64,000 nt of DNA from Kalaharituber pfeilii (taxonomy: Eukaryota > Ascomycota > Pezizomycetes > Pezizales > Pezizaceae): positions 434,001-498,000 of the forward strand of contig WHUZ01000026.1 of assembly GCA_015179045.1 (NCBI GenBank), in the 5' to 3' direction. The notes under the pieces were generated by a model. The model ran no database searches, was not told the origin of the DNA, and saw only the letters and a program-made list of their open reading frames with translations. Shown piece after piece: positions 1 to 10,878 of this stretch (its first letter is position 1; every line of letters starts with the position of its first letter). The translations under genes were made by a program, and so were the position numbers.

Positions 1-944
1 TCTTCATCTGCTCATTAATTCAGATCTATTTTTCCATTTTTCATTTTTTACTTAATTGAGTAATCATGCATTCAAACTAGTAGATCACAGCATGGGCCGA
101 CATTTGGTAGCCAGTGGGCACGGTACGCACTTACGTCACTAGTCCACTTTAAAACTTGTCTTGCCATATGCCTGTACCAACAACTGATCATACCTACCCC
201 ACAATCTATTATGTTGGTACCTGTGTCACAGTGTCATGGCGTAAAGTTTATCGTCTGATGAGGTCCGGGAGCGGCAGGCAGAATCTGCCTGTCCGGAGAG
301 GTTCCGACTACCCTCTCCTCTTCTGACTTCCTCTTCACCACCCTGCCCCTCTCTTTCTCTGTTCCCTTTCTCTTTTCTGTTAGTGCCCTGAATGCTTCCT
401 TTACCTTCTAGTCCTCACACTCCTTCGCAACATGTCCTCGTTTCCTGCATACCAAGCACATAATTCCACTACCCATGCTCTGTGTGTTCCCCGTTTGCTG
501 TGTTTGGGTCTGAGCATGAGCTTGTTGTTGTCCGCTGCTCTTCCCTTGCTTCCCTTTAGGGCCGGTCAGTGCGTTCTTTGGTGGTTCTGACTTCACGATC
601 CCTACCGGCATGTCCACTTGCTGCCTTTTCCAGTTCTGCCTAATTCCTGGTCTCCTCTCCTGGCTCTTCCCCTTCGGGCTCTACAGCTGTACCTACCTCT
701 TGCTCCCTAGAATATTCACTTTCTCCGTATAGAGCCTCTTCGCCTCCTCTGTATCACTGACCTCGAAGGTCACTGCACTTGATCTCACATTCTGCGGGTT
801 GGGAGCCCATGCAAACCTATGTGGTCCCCTGTTTCCTGCCGTCAATCCCGGATTCTCCTTCTTTATGATATCCGTGATCTCTACATCTGTTACTGCCCCC
901 TTCTTCACTGGTACCTCCTTGATTACTAACTTAACCGCTTTCTT

Positions 945-1004
945 GCCCTGCCATGGCGAGCAGCTACAAGCGGGGTCACGTGAAAAAAAAAAAAAAAAAA
1001 AAAA
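945..1004 (+). mobile_element. Tiny poly(A) retroposon, tail type 1
   Basis: About 38 bp ending in GCGGGGTCACGTGA followed by a poly(A) run, flanked by the exact 12-bp duplication AACCGCTTTCTT at 933-944 and 1005-1016. This is the mark of target-primed reverse transcription of a severely 5'-truncated LINE or SINE copy. It interrupts LINE A ORF1 in frame context (ENKKAV | KLVIKE). Confidence 0.85.
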
Positions 1005-1162
1005 AACCGCTTTCTTATTCTCCACCCAGACTCTTACCGTATCCTTATATATCGCTCTGATTACCACTTCACACTTCCAGTGGACTTCCTCGTTCGGCAT
1101 CTCCGCTGGAACTTCTTCCACCTCCCACATCCTTTCAAAAATGCTCACTTCCCCGTGGATGT

Positions 1163-1461
1163 TAGTGAGCGGCACGAGCCGAGCTCGACTGCCAGCTCGA
1201 GCTCAAACGAGCCAAGATCATGCTTGTGTTTTTCTTGACAGCTCGCTAAAATGCTTAGCCAGTGTAAGGTTTCATAAACTGTAAATACCTAAAATAGTAA
1301 CAATTAGAGACTTGGAGCTCATTCTGACCTACCAACAACTTCGAAATGCACAATTTAGCTGATAGTAGTGAGAAAGATGAAAATTTAGCTTAGTTTAGTT
1401 TAGTTTGTCAATATTATGTATATAATCAATCCAGGCTCGAGCTAGCTCGTGCCGCTCACTA
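1163..1461. mobile_element. hAT-type MITE, family A, copy 1
   Basis: A 299-bp non-coding element with terminal inverted repeats TAGTGAGCGGCACGAGC / GCTCGTGCCGCTCACTA. It is flanked by a perfect 8-bp duplication GTGGATGT at 1155-1162 and 1462-1469. An 8-bp target site and TAGNG-type ends are typical of hAT transposons. The inside is rich in GCTCGAGC motifs near the ends. It splits LINE A ORF1 between codons for RLDIH and GEVS. A second copy lies at 56367-56752. Confidence 0.9.
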
Positions 1462-3735
1462 GTGGATGTCCAACCTCTTCATTCGGAACGTGGGTTTGTT
1501 ATCCATAACCTCCCAGTCCCTCCTGGCTCCCTCAAACACCTTAACCGCCTTACTCTTCTCTTTCTCCCATGCTTCGCCCTTTGCCACCACCCTCTCCTTG
1601 CGCTGTGAGGTGATTTGGATCTTTCTCAGCTTCCTGCCTCCCACCACCTGCCACCCCTCCCCTTCTTGGATGACTTGTACTGACAGAAATCCTTGATTCT
1701 TCTTCTCTATCCTCTCTGCCTCCTCTCTTGCATGCTTCGCTGCCAGCGCATTCTCTTCCTGACTTGACTCCAGCGCATCCTCTTCAAGCTTGTTCGCTAC
1801 CTTTTGTGCCTTTAGGAGCTCCCTCTTCCTTAGCTTCTGCTGCCCGTCAAGAGTCTGGTGCTCCTCAAGTGCTTTCTCCTGCTTCACTCTCTCTTCCTCC
1901 TCCTTCTTTTTCTGTTCCTCCGCCTTCCTTGCGATCCTCCTTGCCTCTACTTGCCGTTCCCTCTCCATTTCCTTCTCCCGGTTCTCCTTTTCCACCTGCC
2001 TCTTCTTTTTCTCAGCCCTGTCTTTATCCTCCGTGGTCGCCAGCCCCATGTGTGCATGAATACTGACAACCATCTCCTCCAGCTTCTTCACCCTCTCTGC
2101 CATCCCCCTCTCCTCCTGAGCTTCTAAGTCCTTCTTGACGTCATCCGCCCACAACTTCATCCCCTTTGCCGTTAACCTTGTGAACTCCGCCGATGTCGAC
2201 CATTCTGTTGTTCCTTTATGTCCCTCTACCTCTTCGAAGAATTCCTTCCATGTGTATCCCAGAGTGCCTTCCAGAAGTTTCGCAACCTCTGCCTCCATCC
2301 TGCAGACTTTCTTTACCGACTCTCTGTGCCATGATGCCTGTATTAATATTCCTTACTGTAATGGTGCCCACACATTCCTCCCCGCGTTCTTCCCACACCT
2401 GCACCATTTCCATATCTGCTTCCTTCAGATCCCTGTCGAGCTCCTCCTCGCTTATTGTCTTTCTCATGAGACACTCCGTCAAGATGTGCCTTATCATTTT
2501 CCCCTTCATTGGATCTCTCAGATCCTGGCTTCTGAAACTGATTAGTTCCTCCCCTTTCTCCATCATCTTCTTCTCAACCTCCACCGCCAAATTCATTAAT
2601 GACAATACTTCTCCCTGGTTGACCCGTTCTCTCTCCCACTCGAGTGTCCTCTGCGTAGCTTCCACCAGCAGTTCCCTTATGGTCTTGTCCTCTGCCGGCT
2701 CTCCCTTCTCCCCTTTCCTCTTGAAGAAATCCTCCGTTTCCTATCCCAATACCTCCTCCAGCGTATACTGCCTCTCCCCGTGAATTACAACACTTTCCTT
2801 TCCCCATTCCCTAGGGCAACACGGTCCAAAGATGCCGATCCCCTTACCTTTCTTTTCCTTCAGTCCCCCGTTTCTCTTGCCTACTCCTGCAAACATGTTT
2901 CCTTCCTCACACCGACACTTCCTATTCTGTCCTTCCCTTGTGCCTCTCATTTCGTGTTGCCGGCGGTGCTATATCTAACTAGTTGAATCCCCTTGGGACG
3001 TGTCTCCCTTGTTGCTCTGTCGCTCACCCGATCTCGTCGACCGGTATCCGAAATGGGTTTCGCTCGACGCCTGTGTACCCACACCTCTTGTGGGTATTAT
3101 TCTAGGGTCCGGGTGCACTGGCACCAATGGCGCAGGGCCCCCGGGTCGTGATGTTTTTTGCTGATTCCCTCTCACGAAGTCGGAAAAACGATTTTCGTGG
3201 TGGAAGGGTTCTGCGAGTTCGAAATCCTTCAAACAAAGTCAATATTCTGTGCCAGGCGGTCCTGGGCTTCGTTTTGATGTAATTTGCGTCTCGGGGGAGC
3301 GTCTGGTCGTGGAGCTACGACCAAGCACTCGTCCTGGAAAAGTTGTTGTCGGTGAGCCCTTTGGCCTCCTCGTCCTCGAGCCCAGCCTTCCTAGTCTCGT
3401 TGCCACAGCCCACGCTGCTTTCCCTAGGTTCAACCTCATCCAGAATTGTGAATCGAATTTGAGCTCCCAATCCATATTCAGCCCTACTAGTCGATAGTCT
3501 GGATCCCTGACCCTGATGATGAAGTGTCTCTCTCTTAGCCTGGTTTAGCTGGAAGCCTTCCTTCTCAGCCTTTCCCTCTAGTTCAGTGCGGTGGGTCTTG
3601 ATCGCCCTTTTTAGCTGGATTAGGGACCGGTAGGCAGCGACCTCATGGAAGTCATCTACATAGGTACGTATGAACCCTCTCTCACTGGCTCGTTTTCCTG
3701 TTGGCTGGATCCCTATCAGGAAAAGGACTGGTGAT

Positions 3736-3787
3736 TTTTTTTTTTTTATCACGTGACCCCGCATGCAGCTATTCGCCATGGCAGGGC
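3736..3787 (-). mobile_element. Tiny poly(A) retroposon, tail type 1
   Basis: A T-run followed by ATCACGTGACCCCGC and CGCCATGGCAGGGC (reverse of the type 1 tail). It is flanked by the 13-bp duplication AAGGACTGGTGAT at 3723-3735 and 3788-3800. Inserted in the reverse transcriptase region of LINE B. Confidence 0.85.
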
Positions 3788-3979
3788 AAGGACTGGTGAT
3801 AGTGGAGAGAGTTGAGGAACGCCATCTGTCATTACCAAGGTGTGTCACTGCCTGTTGTCCCAACTCAGGCTGAATCTTGTTGGCTGGAGGAAGCCATCCA
3901 CAAATGCTGCTAGACTGTAACTCTGCTCCTTTACCCGTGCCACTACTTTTCTCCCACCTTACATGGTTGAAGGTAGGTC

Positions 3980-4053
3980 CTTTATTTTTTTTTTTTTTTT
4001 TTTTTTTTTTCCCTCACATAACCTCGCTTGCAGCTGCTCGCCATGGCAGGGCA
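3980..4053 (-). mobile_element. Tiny poly(A) retroposon, tail type 1
   Basis: A T-run of about 26 followed by the type 1 tail (CGCTTGCAGCTGCTCGCCAT), flanked by GAAGGTAGGTC at 3969-3979 and 4054-4064. A few bases (CTTTA) lie between the left duplication and the T-run. Confidence 0.8.
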
Positions 4054-4312
4054 GAAGGTAGGTCTGACATCGTCTCCTACCAGTGCAACCCACTTCCCAT
4101 TCTTCAGTTGCCTTTGAACTTCCTTTAGGGTCTGACGTTAGAGCTCCTCTGCACCTCTACACGGTCTACCCCCCAGTTGTGCCTCATGGAACAGTGGGTT
4201 TTTGGCCTGCGGGATGTTGGTGACCACTTTCGGTCCTAATTTGGCTACGGTATTGAGTAGTGTGATGAGCCCCCAGGTGCTGACTTCCTGTCGGTCCCTG
4301 CTTTTCTTCAGA

Positions 4313-4348
4313 TTTTTTTTTTTTTTAATATCATTACTCGCATGCCGC
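4313..4348 (-). mobile_element. Tiny poly(A) retroposon, tail type 2 (about 22 bp plus tail)
   Basis: T-run, then ATATCATTACTCGCATGCCG. It is flanked by TGCTTTTCTTCAGA (4299-4312) and TGCTTTTCTTGAGA (4349-4362), 13 of 14 matching. Among the shortest LINE-tail insertions in the window. Confidence 0.8.
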
Positions 4349-4592
4349 TGCTTTTCTTGAGAATTATCACTGCATCGAAGCCTCTGGCAAAACTGTAGTC
4401 TCCATTGATGTAATCGACTATCCTCTCCCTCACTGCATTCCATAGCATTGTGCCTCTGAGCTTTAGAAGGGCCATACTGAATCTTATCGGGGCCTGGCGC
4501 TGATCCTGACTTTGTCTTGCTGAGAGCTTTATCGATTTCTCGCATCGCTTTCTCCCAGTCTATAAGGGGTTTGGCTGTAGTGGCGGCCTTGG

Positions 4593-4657
4593 TTTTTTTT
4601 AAAAAAAAAAAAAAAAAAACACATAGCTCCGCTTGCAGCTGTTCGCCATGGCAGGGC
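4593..4657 (-). mobile_element. Tiny retroposon, tail type 1, with mixed T/A tail
   Basis: The type 1 tail is seen (CGCTTGCAGCTGTTCGCCAT near 4630-4650). The flanks GCGGCCTTGG (4583-4592) and GCGGTCTTGG (4658-4667) match 9 of 10. The homopolymer is odd: 8 T then 18 A on the plus strand, so in element orientation the tail reads T18 then A8 instead of pure A. Confidence 0.65.
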
Positions 4658-5009
4658 GCGGTCTTGGGGTATGGTCGTGTTCCTGAACGATGTTTCTTTG
4701 AATGAACTTTTCTGCGATCTCCTAGTCTGATCCCGTGACTCCCATCGTGTCTTTCTAGTGAAAGTGGTCTCTCACCAGCCTGAATACATTTCATGGTGAC
4801 TCTGTCCTCTTTCAGGTAGTCCTTCCAATACTTCTTCTTATCTCTGATGATGTCTCTCAGGAGCCTCCGTGCTCTCACTCTGCCCTCGGTGGAGACCCCG
4901 CTATCTCTTCGTAGAATCTGTCACGCTTGGTGTCTGGCTTCCTGAACTTCCTTGTCAAACAATCTCTTCGAGCTCTCTGTAATCCTTGCCTGTTTCACGA
5001 ACTGGCCGC

Positions 5010-5379
5010 TGTAACGGGATATTGTATAGCGAGCCGGGTAAATAGCTTCACGCTAAAAGATGACCTCTGACAAGCATTTCAGGATGTCGGTACAATATAT
5101 ATGGGTAAAAGGGATGTGACCTGAGTGCGTATTGCAGTCTCGAAAGTGTATATAAGTGGTGTTCATGGCTGTGTGTTCTCCTTTCCTTTTTCTCTTTACG
5201 CAACCTCTTGTATTTAGTTTCTACTAAGTAGAGTGGTTACCTGCTGTGCCGACCCGCTGAACTGCTGTACCGCTGTGAACCGTTGAACCCGCGAACTGCT
5301 GAACTGCCGCCTGCCGCCTCCTGCCTGCGCTCCGTAGATCGCCGTCCTCCACGGGCCCCAGACCACGTCCGCCGTTACA
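5010..5379 (+). mobile_element. Solo LTR in LINE B
   Basis: A 370-bp block starting TGTAACGGGATATTG and ending CGCCGTTACA, flanked by the 5-bp duplication GCCGC at 5005-5009 and 5380-5384. TG...CA ends and a 5-bp target site indicate an LTR left by recombination between two LTRs. A TATA-like GTATATAAGTGG at 5147-5160 would be its promoter. Orientation is taken from this TATA box. Confidence 0.85.
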
Positions 5380-5503
5380 GCCGCAGAGGTCTCGTAGCAT
5401 GTCATATCTATCAACTCCCTCTTTTAGAGGTATATCACCCCATTTTTCTATGAACTCCTCCCATTTCTCCCAGTCTGTCACCGTAGTTACCCTAGCTGGG
5501 CTA

Positions 5504-5567
5504 TCGCCATAGCCCTTGGGGCGGCATGCGATTAATGATATGATATATAAAAAAAAAAAAAAAAAAT
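5504..5567 (+). mobile_element. Tiny poly(A) retroposon, tail type 2
   Basis: Begins TCGCCATAGCCCTTGGGGCG, ends ATTAATGATATGATATAT plus poly(A). It is flanked by a perfect 16-bp duplication TACCCTAGCTGGGCTA at 5488-5503 and 5568-5583. Lies in the endonuclease-RT linker of LINE B. Confidence 0.9.
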
Positions 5568-5733
5568 ACCCTAGCTGGGCTAGCGTTAGTAGTACTCAGC
5601 CTTCTTCTAACCATAGCATGGTCTGAGCAGGCTACCCATATGGCTTTAGTTCTCGGCCAGTCTCCGGCTCTTGTGAAGACCAAGTCACCGGTACTTTACA
5701 TACTTCCATTGCCATAGTACCTCGGCTACCAAA

Positions 5734-6678
5734 TGCATACGCAGCTACCAGAACCTGCACAAGAAGCCCCTCAGAACTGCATATTGCATGATGATCTGGA
5801 GGCAGGGAACACTTCCGGACCTGGAAACTTCGATCAACCTTTCGGACAGACCGGGGCTTTAAATGCACCTGGCCTCTCCCTCCCCGCCTCTTCTCCCCCT
5901 CTTCAACTTTGGCCAGCCATCCTATTATCAGTGGTTTTCGGCTTTTCGATTATTTTTATTTGCTACTGTGCTTTCAATATGTCCGAGTACACGTACGAAA
6001 GCTCTCCAGAGCTTCCTCTTCATATTCATTTTTCTAAATTTTTGGCTGACCACTACCATATGTGCAGGATCCTACTATTAATCTTAATAAACACATATCT
6101 ACAGTTATCATATGGTGTTCTACTATTTTTGACTGGTACGAACTCATTACGAGAGGCGGTACAGGCCATTCTCCGAGCCCCGGCTAGGGCCCAGCAGCAG
6201 CAGTAGCTGCGGCTGCTGGGGGGGGGCCAGAAAGCTTTGGAACTGATAGGATCGAAGTTTCCTTGCAGTGCTGCACTTGAGTAGTATAGTTTTGCTGTCC
6301 AAGGCAATAGTTGCATATCAACGCATCTCGATATTATTATCTTCCAGAGGGGTATATCGGTTCTAGTTTCTTCTTTTCGGATCCGGCTTCAGCTACCGAG
6401 TTTCATCACTGGTACCAACAGCCTACTCGATCGAAGTCAGGTTTCTTTTTCTCTGCACTCGGAATCCTCGATTCCCCAGAAGGTTCTCCGCATTGATTTG
6501 AGCAAGCCAGTTACATCCCATTTGTTTCAATCGCAGACTACTTAATCCTGCTGCTTATCGATTTTTTCAGAAACCGCACCTAGTTGATTGCCCTTCAAAG
6601 CACTCCGCAGCAGCTTTGAGACGCTCAAACCACCCTTCTAAGCTCGAGCTACTATTTATTGCGTGCATCGTCCGAAGA
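5734..6678. other. Stretch without a firm gene
   Basis: A 157-codon plus-strand ORF (5733-6206) overlaps the end of LINE B and has one hydrophobic segment. Codon content and composition do not convince me that it is real. No repeat or RNA gene recognised. Confidence 0.4.
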
Positions 6679-7280
6679 ATGGAGAGCCTCACCTTCACAC
6701 CCAGAAATTTTGATGAGTTTCTTGCCGGAAGAGGTATTTTTTGGTTTTGTGTAAGTGGAAAATTCCCTGCCGATCCCTTGCATCAAATGCATTCATCTAC
6801 TGGAATGATGGGGTGCACTCTATCTAAATGCACACACATAAGTATCGGGATACAATAATGATTTGTAAGGGATGAAGTCTAGTTCTGACTCTCATTTGCC
6901 CATCTCCAGGACAATTCTTATAAGGTTACTCCCAGAGACATGGACCGATATATTAAAGAAATGAAACGAGCGAGCAATCAAAACGTACGACGCGTCTACA
7001 CTTCTGGTAAACTCAGTCACAGTTGAGCTATTCCAGTACTGATAGTTTGACTCTTTTAGTTTGTCCCAGAATACTCTTTCCAGTATCAGTCACCACTTCA
7101 ATCAAACATTGCCTCTTGCCCTCTCTATTTCAGTTACCCAGAGAATGTTCAACCAGCACCGTCGCCCGCAGAATGTCAAACGCCTCGCAGCTTGAGCAGT
7201 AGCTCACTTTCGTCCATGAGTGGAGAACGTCACCCAGTCTCCTGCACATTTTGTCGAATGCCTTTGTGTGGTGAGGTGAT
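6679..7280 (+). pseudogene. Hypothetical gene cut by LINE C
   Basis: I do not recognise the product. Exon 1 starts at the ATG at 6679 (MESLTFTPRNFDEFLAGRG) and ends at 6750 before a strong GTAAGT donor. The acceptor CTCCAG at 6909 opens exon 2 in the same frame (DNSYKVTPRDMDRYIKEMKR), which runs to a GTAAAC donor at 7007. Downstream, 7060-7280 reads in one frame as a Ser-rich segment followed by CTFCRMPLCGE, possibly a zinc-binding pair, but splicing there is uncertain. The gene then runs into the poly(T) of LINE C at 7299, and I see no continuation beyond the LINE. Probably a host gene truncated by the insertion. Confidence 0.45.
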
Positions 7281-7416
7281 CGTGTGTAAGGAGCGGGATT
7301 TTTTTTTTTTTTTTTTTTTATATCAATACTCGCGTGCCGCCCTATGGGCTATGGCGAGGTCTAGTTACATCAAAACAAAGTACAAGTACGGAACAATAGA
7401 AGTAAATCCCCCGGGG

Positions 7417-10002
7417 CTAACCCCTCGCCCATTCCAAAATTCCTATCACTCCCCGAAGGCCCTCCCCTTCATCTTGGTCACCCAAGGGTCTGCACAATCC
7501 ATCCTCACCCCTTGGGCATCTCTGCTTCCAGACTCTACATTGAGACAATATGTGAAGGGTCGTTTCTTCAGCCTCGCCGCACCACCGGCATTCCGGGCTG
7601 TCAGCTGTGCCGACCTTGAATTTCCAGCGCCGGAGGCCCTTGCCTCCAAGGATGCCAGCTAGCGTTGCGACCCTATTGCCTAGTCTGCGTAGTGGCCTAT
7701 ATGACATATGCAGTCTGTTTCTTTCGGCCGCTCTCCTTGCTTTGGCCTCTTGTTTCATCCCGTCCTCCGTGACAATCTCGTTTTGATATGGCAGCTGTGT
7801 ACCAACCTTGGCTGCTCGATCTGCTTCGGTGTTGCCTGGGATTCCTTTATGACTTTTGACCCACATTACCGCTATGTCAAGGTCGCCCTTTCGTTTCTCC
7901 GGTCCCAAGCCTCCCTTACTCGCTGTGCTGGCCCTTTGTGTGTTGGTTCCCCTTCGGCGATCCTTTGTAGCTTGGTTATTGCAGTCTGGGAGTCTGTGAT
8001 GATCAGTAGTTCAGTGAATCGGCTTGTAAGGGCATCCTCCATGGCAATCAATTCCGCGTCGTTTACTGTACTGAGAGCTCCCAGATATGTGGAAGTCCGT
8101 TTCTGGGTGTGCTGGGAGAACGAGCCTGCCCCAGTAGAGTCACCTATTCGGCTCCCATCTGTATAGACGCTGACCCAGCCTTGAGTCTTCTGCTTCGGCA
8201 ATAGCTGCCATCCATTCTTCAGCTGAGGTATCGGCTGGGAGTGTGAGAAATGTAGCTAATGGAAGAGGTCTTCTATGATGTAGCGATCCCCTGAGGTATG
8301 TGGTGTCCTGGTCTTCTCTTTGTAGCAGTTCTCCCATAAACCGGAGTGTGCGTGCTTCCACCCGTATGCTTTCTCCGTCTGCGAATGTGCTGATCGACTC
8401 AAGGTTAGCCAGTCCTTCTACTATATCTCTTCTTGTCCCCCATGGAGCCCTAGTGATCTCTCTAGCCACCACATACTGCCATCTTTCCATAGTGTCTAGT
8501 TTCTGCCTGGCTGGAGATCCTTGTGCATAGTCCATCCAGGCCCAACATCCCCACATCCCTATATTACGGGCTATGCTAGTGTATAGTTGTCGTTTTTTCT
8601 CTGGCGCTATGGGTGTTAGTCTCGTCACTACATTCCAGGCTGCTTTGGCTAAGTGTAATCTCTTGTTGAAGTGAGTACCAAATTTCAGTTCCCAATCGAC
8701 TGTCAGTCCTACCAGCCTGTATTCTGGACCCTTTACTCCTATTATTAGTGTCTCGGACTTGTCAGGGTCGATTTGGTAACCCTCACTCGCTGCCTCTGTA
8801 ATGAGCTTCGTCCGGTGCTCCTTTATGGCTCGTCTTAATCTGGGCAGTGATCTGTGTGAGATTACACTATGAAAGTCATCAACATAAGACCTTGTAAAGT
8901 TCGTTTCGTCCATGCGTTCAGCTACTGGTGCTACTCCTATCAGGAATAGTACTGGTGAGAGTGGTGATCCCTGTGGCGTCCCATCCGTCATTCTGCCAGT
9001 AGCATGCTTGCGCCCATCCCAGTGTAGGCTAAAGTTGTTTGGCATCAAGAATGCCTCAACGAATGCTGCTAAATTGATATTGACTCCTTTTATTCGGTCT
9101 ACCACTCTGTCTCTCCTAAGGAAGTTAAACGCTGACTTAATATCATCTCCAACCATGGCCACCCACTCCTTCCTATTGAGTCGCATTTTTATCTCCTTCA
9201 AGGTCTGTCTTTGAAGGTCTTCTGCCCCTCTCTTTGGTCTTCCTCCCAATTGCGAGTCTCGGAACAGGGTGTCCTGCCTTTGTAGAAGGTCTGCTATGAC
9301 TTTTTGGCCTAATTTGGCAGCTGTATTGAGTAGTGTTATCGGCCTCCAGCTGCTGATCTGGTCCCTGGGCCTTCCTTTCTTCAGAATCATCACTACAACA
9401 AATCCCCTAGCAAAGTCGTAGCTTCCATTAATGTAGTCTACGATTTTCTCACGTACTGCCGCCCATAGGGTAGTGTTTCTCAGCATCTTTAGCAATCCGT
9501 ATTGGATACAATCTGGGCCGGGGGCTGATTTGGACTTAGTTCGGATGAGTGCCTTATCTATAGCTCTCCGTGCTTGCTCTTTGTCAATCGTGATACCTAC
9601 TGGTGTAAGTCGTGGTCTCTCAACATTACTGGCTTTGCTGATGAAGTTGCGCTCTATAAATGCCTTAGCGATCTCCTCTTCAGTACCTGGGATGCCCATG
9701 AGGTCCTTCTGTCTAAAAGGGTCCCTGGCTAGCCTAAATATATCCCACGGGGAAGTTATCCTCTCCTCCTCCAGGTAGTCTTCCCAATAGGTCTTCTTCT
9801 TCTCCCTTATTAAGTCTCTTAGAATTCGTCTAGCTCTAGTCCTCTCAGTATTGGATGCGCCACTATTCCGGCGTACTATTGTACGTGTCATATAGCGAGC
9901 TTCCTTAACCTCCTTATCGAACCATCGTTTAGATCTATGTGTTATATAGGCTGTCTTTGTGAATTTTCGTCCCAAATCGCATAGCAGCTCGTAACCATCC
10001 AC
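7417..10002 (-). pseudogene. LINE C ORF2: reverse transcriptase, RNase H, Cys-rich C-terminus (frameshifted)
   Basis: Replication enzyme of a Tad1-like LINE. The 620-codon frame 10002-8140 holds a complete reverse transcriptase: SAPGPDCIQYG, PQGSPLSPVLFLIGV and the catalytic SYVDD (near 8880). After a frameshift near 8165, RNase H follows (8201-7872; VSVYTDGSRIG, then LLIITDSQTA). After a second shift near 7900 come the end of RNase H (WVKSHKGIPGNTEADRAA) and a C-terminal Cys/His cluster (CRWCGEAEETTLHILSQC). The two shifts prevent one continuous protein. The endonuclease domain is not here but in the inverted segment to the right. Domain order endonuclease-RT-RNase H is that of Tad1/I-type LINEs. 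Confidence 0.85.
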
Positions 10003-10011
10003 TCCAGGCGG

Positions 10012-10607
10012 AAAGGTAGCAGCATATGTGAGGAAAGATAGATCGAAGGAACTTAAGGTAGAAGGCGCGGATGATCATGTTACAATATGTTTAGGAGGGA
10101 GAAGGATTACAGGAGTATATTGGAATAGTACGACATACCCGGCAGAGGAGATGGAAGACATTGGCATTTCAGACTTAATCATAGGAGACTGTAACAGTCA
10201 TCATCAGGACTGGTCGGATAGACAGGATGTGAGGGGTAGTACACTTAAAGCTGAAACTGAAAGTCGGGGCCTACAGCAATAGATTACTAGAGGCACAGTG
10301 ACATGGGCAAGAACGATAGACAACATTGTCAGAACAGTGACCCTAGACCTAGTATTCGCGAGAAACGGAGACTGGAAAAACCAGGGAGTTTCATGGATTG
10401 CTGGTTCTGATCATGCTATGATTATTGGTGAACTCCGCAAGCTCAACACAACGACCAAGACAATAAGAGTAACAGACTGGGACAAGTGGGAAGAGTTTGT
10501 AGAGAAATGGGGCAATAAAAAACTGGCCTGTGGAGTGGATGGTTACGAGCTGCTATGCGATTTGGGACGAAAATTCACAAAGACAGCCTATATAACACAT
10601 AGATCTT
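10012..10607 (+). pseudogene. Inverted LINE C endonuclease fragment
   Basis: Plus-strand part of the exo-endo-phos type endonuclease: GDCNSHHQDW at about 10190, then LVFARNGDW and SDHAMI (10340-10430), and the linker WDKWEEFVEKWG. It ends at THRS (10607), where it overlaps the start of the minus-strand RT frame. One in-frame TAG (about 10280) breaks it. The orientation opposite to the rest of the element is the evidence for the 5' inversion. Confidence 0.8.
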
Positions 10608-10624
10608 ATTAATCAGTTTCAAGC

Positions 10625-10878
10625 TGAATAAGCAGGAAACTTACCCATAACTACCCTCTGAACAACAGTCTCCCTGAAACGCTGACAGAACAACAAAACA
10701 ACTTAAAGATCAAACAAAGAATAGCAAAATCAAAAACACTTCCTACAACAATCAAAACAATCTGCCAAGGCGGCAGACCAACAGCAACAGCACTACCAAC
10801 CCCTCCAGAGCCTCCAACTTTCAAGGCTCTAGAGTAAACTGTAACAACAGCCTCTGCAACCTGTTGAGCCACGCTCCA
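10625..10878 (-). pseudogene. Fragment of a small single-pass membrane protein
   Basis: Encodes VAEAVVTVYSRA, a Gly-rich linker, then a strong hydrophobic segment (IVLIVVGSVFDFAILCLIF). A related fragment at 30725-31033 ends in PPPPY. Function not recognised. This copy is cut on its left by LINE C and runs on its right directly into copia gag, so both neighbours are rearranged. Confidence 0.45.

Larger units (their letters stand above)
234..2950 (-). pseudogene. LINE ORF1 (gag-like) with CCHC zinc knuckle, broken
   Basis: Likely the RNA-binding ORF1 protein of a Tad1-like LINE. The N-terminal part (2950-2220) is acidic and helical. The middle (2298-1470) is a long Lys/Glu/Arg-rich coiled coil. 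The C-terminal part (1160-693) continues across the two insertions, and a zinc knuckle CLVCRKRGHVAKEC (C-x2-C-x4-H-x4-C) sits near 430-470. Lesions seen: an in-frame TAG near 2740, a frameshift near 2300, the insertions at 945-1004 and 1163-1461, and a TAG directly after the knuckle; the same frame then stays open to a TGA at 234-236. No intact protein can be made. Functional assignment rests on the knuckle and the domain order. Confidence 0.7.
1..3235 (-). mobile_element. LINE A (Tad1-like), 5' part
   Basis: Minus-strand LINE whose 5' end lies near 3235 and whose ORF2 would fall left of the window. Seen: a GC-rich leader (about 2960-3235), then ORF1 (2950-234). Two later insertions interrupt it: a tiny poly(A) retroposon (945-1004) and a hAT-type MITE (1163-1461). 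Its 5' end abuts LINE B, so A probably inserted into B. The Tad1 assignment is from ORF1 style (coiled coil plus a C-terminal zinc knuckle) and is family inference. Confidence 0.7.
3236..5730 (-). mobile_element. LINE B (Tad1-like ORF2 remnant), heavily invaded
   Basis: Degenerate minus-strand ORF2 pieces in order: the end of an endonuclease domain (about 5730-5500, SDHAM), a linker (5481-5390, WEKWEEFIEKWG), the start of the reverse transcriptase (about 4870-4400, SAPGPDKIQYG) and its catalytic region (3720-3600, FIRTYVDDFHE with the YVDD box). The matching segments of LINE C are recognisably related. Five short retroposons and one solo LTR sit inside it. Its 3' part is missing and was probably displaced by LINE A. 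Confidence 0.75.
7299..10607 (-). mobile_element. LINE C (Tad1-like) with 5' inversion
   Basis: 3' part on the minus strand: poly(T) at 7299, tail type 2 (GCCGCCCTATGGGCTATGGC), then RNase H and reverse transcriptase up to about 10010. The next part of the same element, the endonuclease region, follows in the opposite orientation (10012-10607). About 68 bp encoding DGYELLCDLGRKFTKTAY are present in both orientations at the junction. This is the layout expected of twin priming. I found no target duplication matching the two ends. Confidence 0.85.

Noticed and set aside
799..1284. 161-codon plus-strand ORF
   Set aside because: It runs antisense through LINE ORF1 and through the retroposon poly(A), giving a poly-Lys stretch; a shadow frame.
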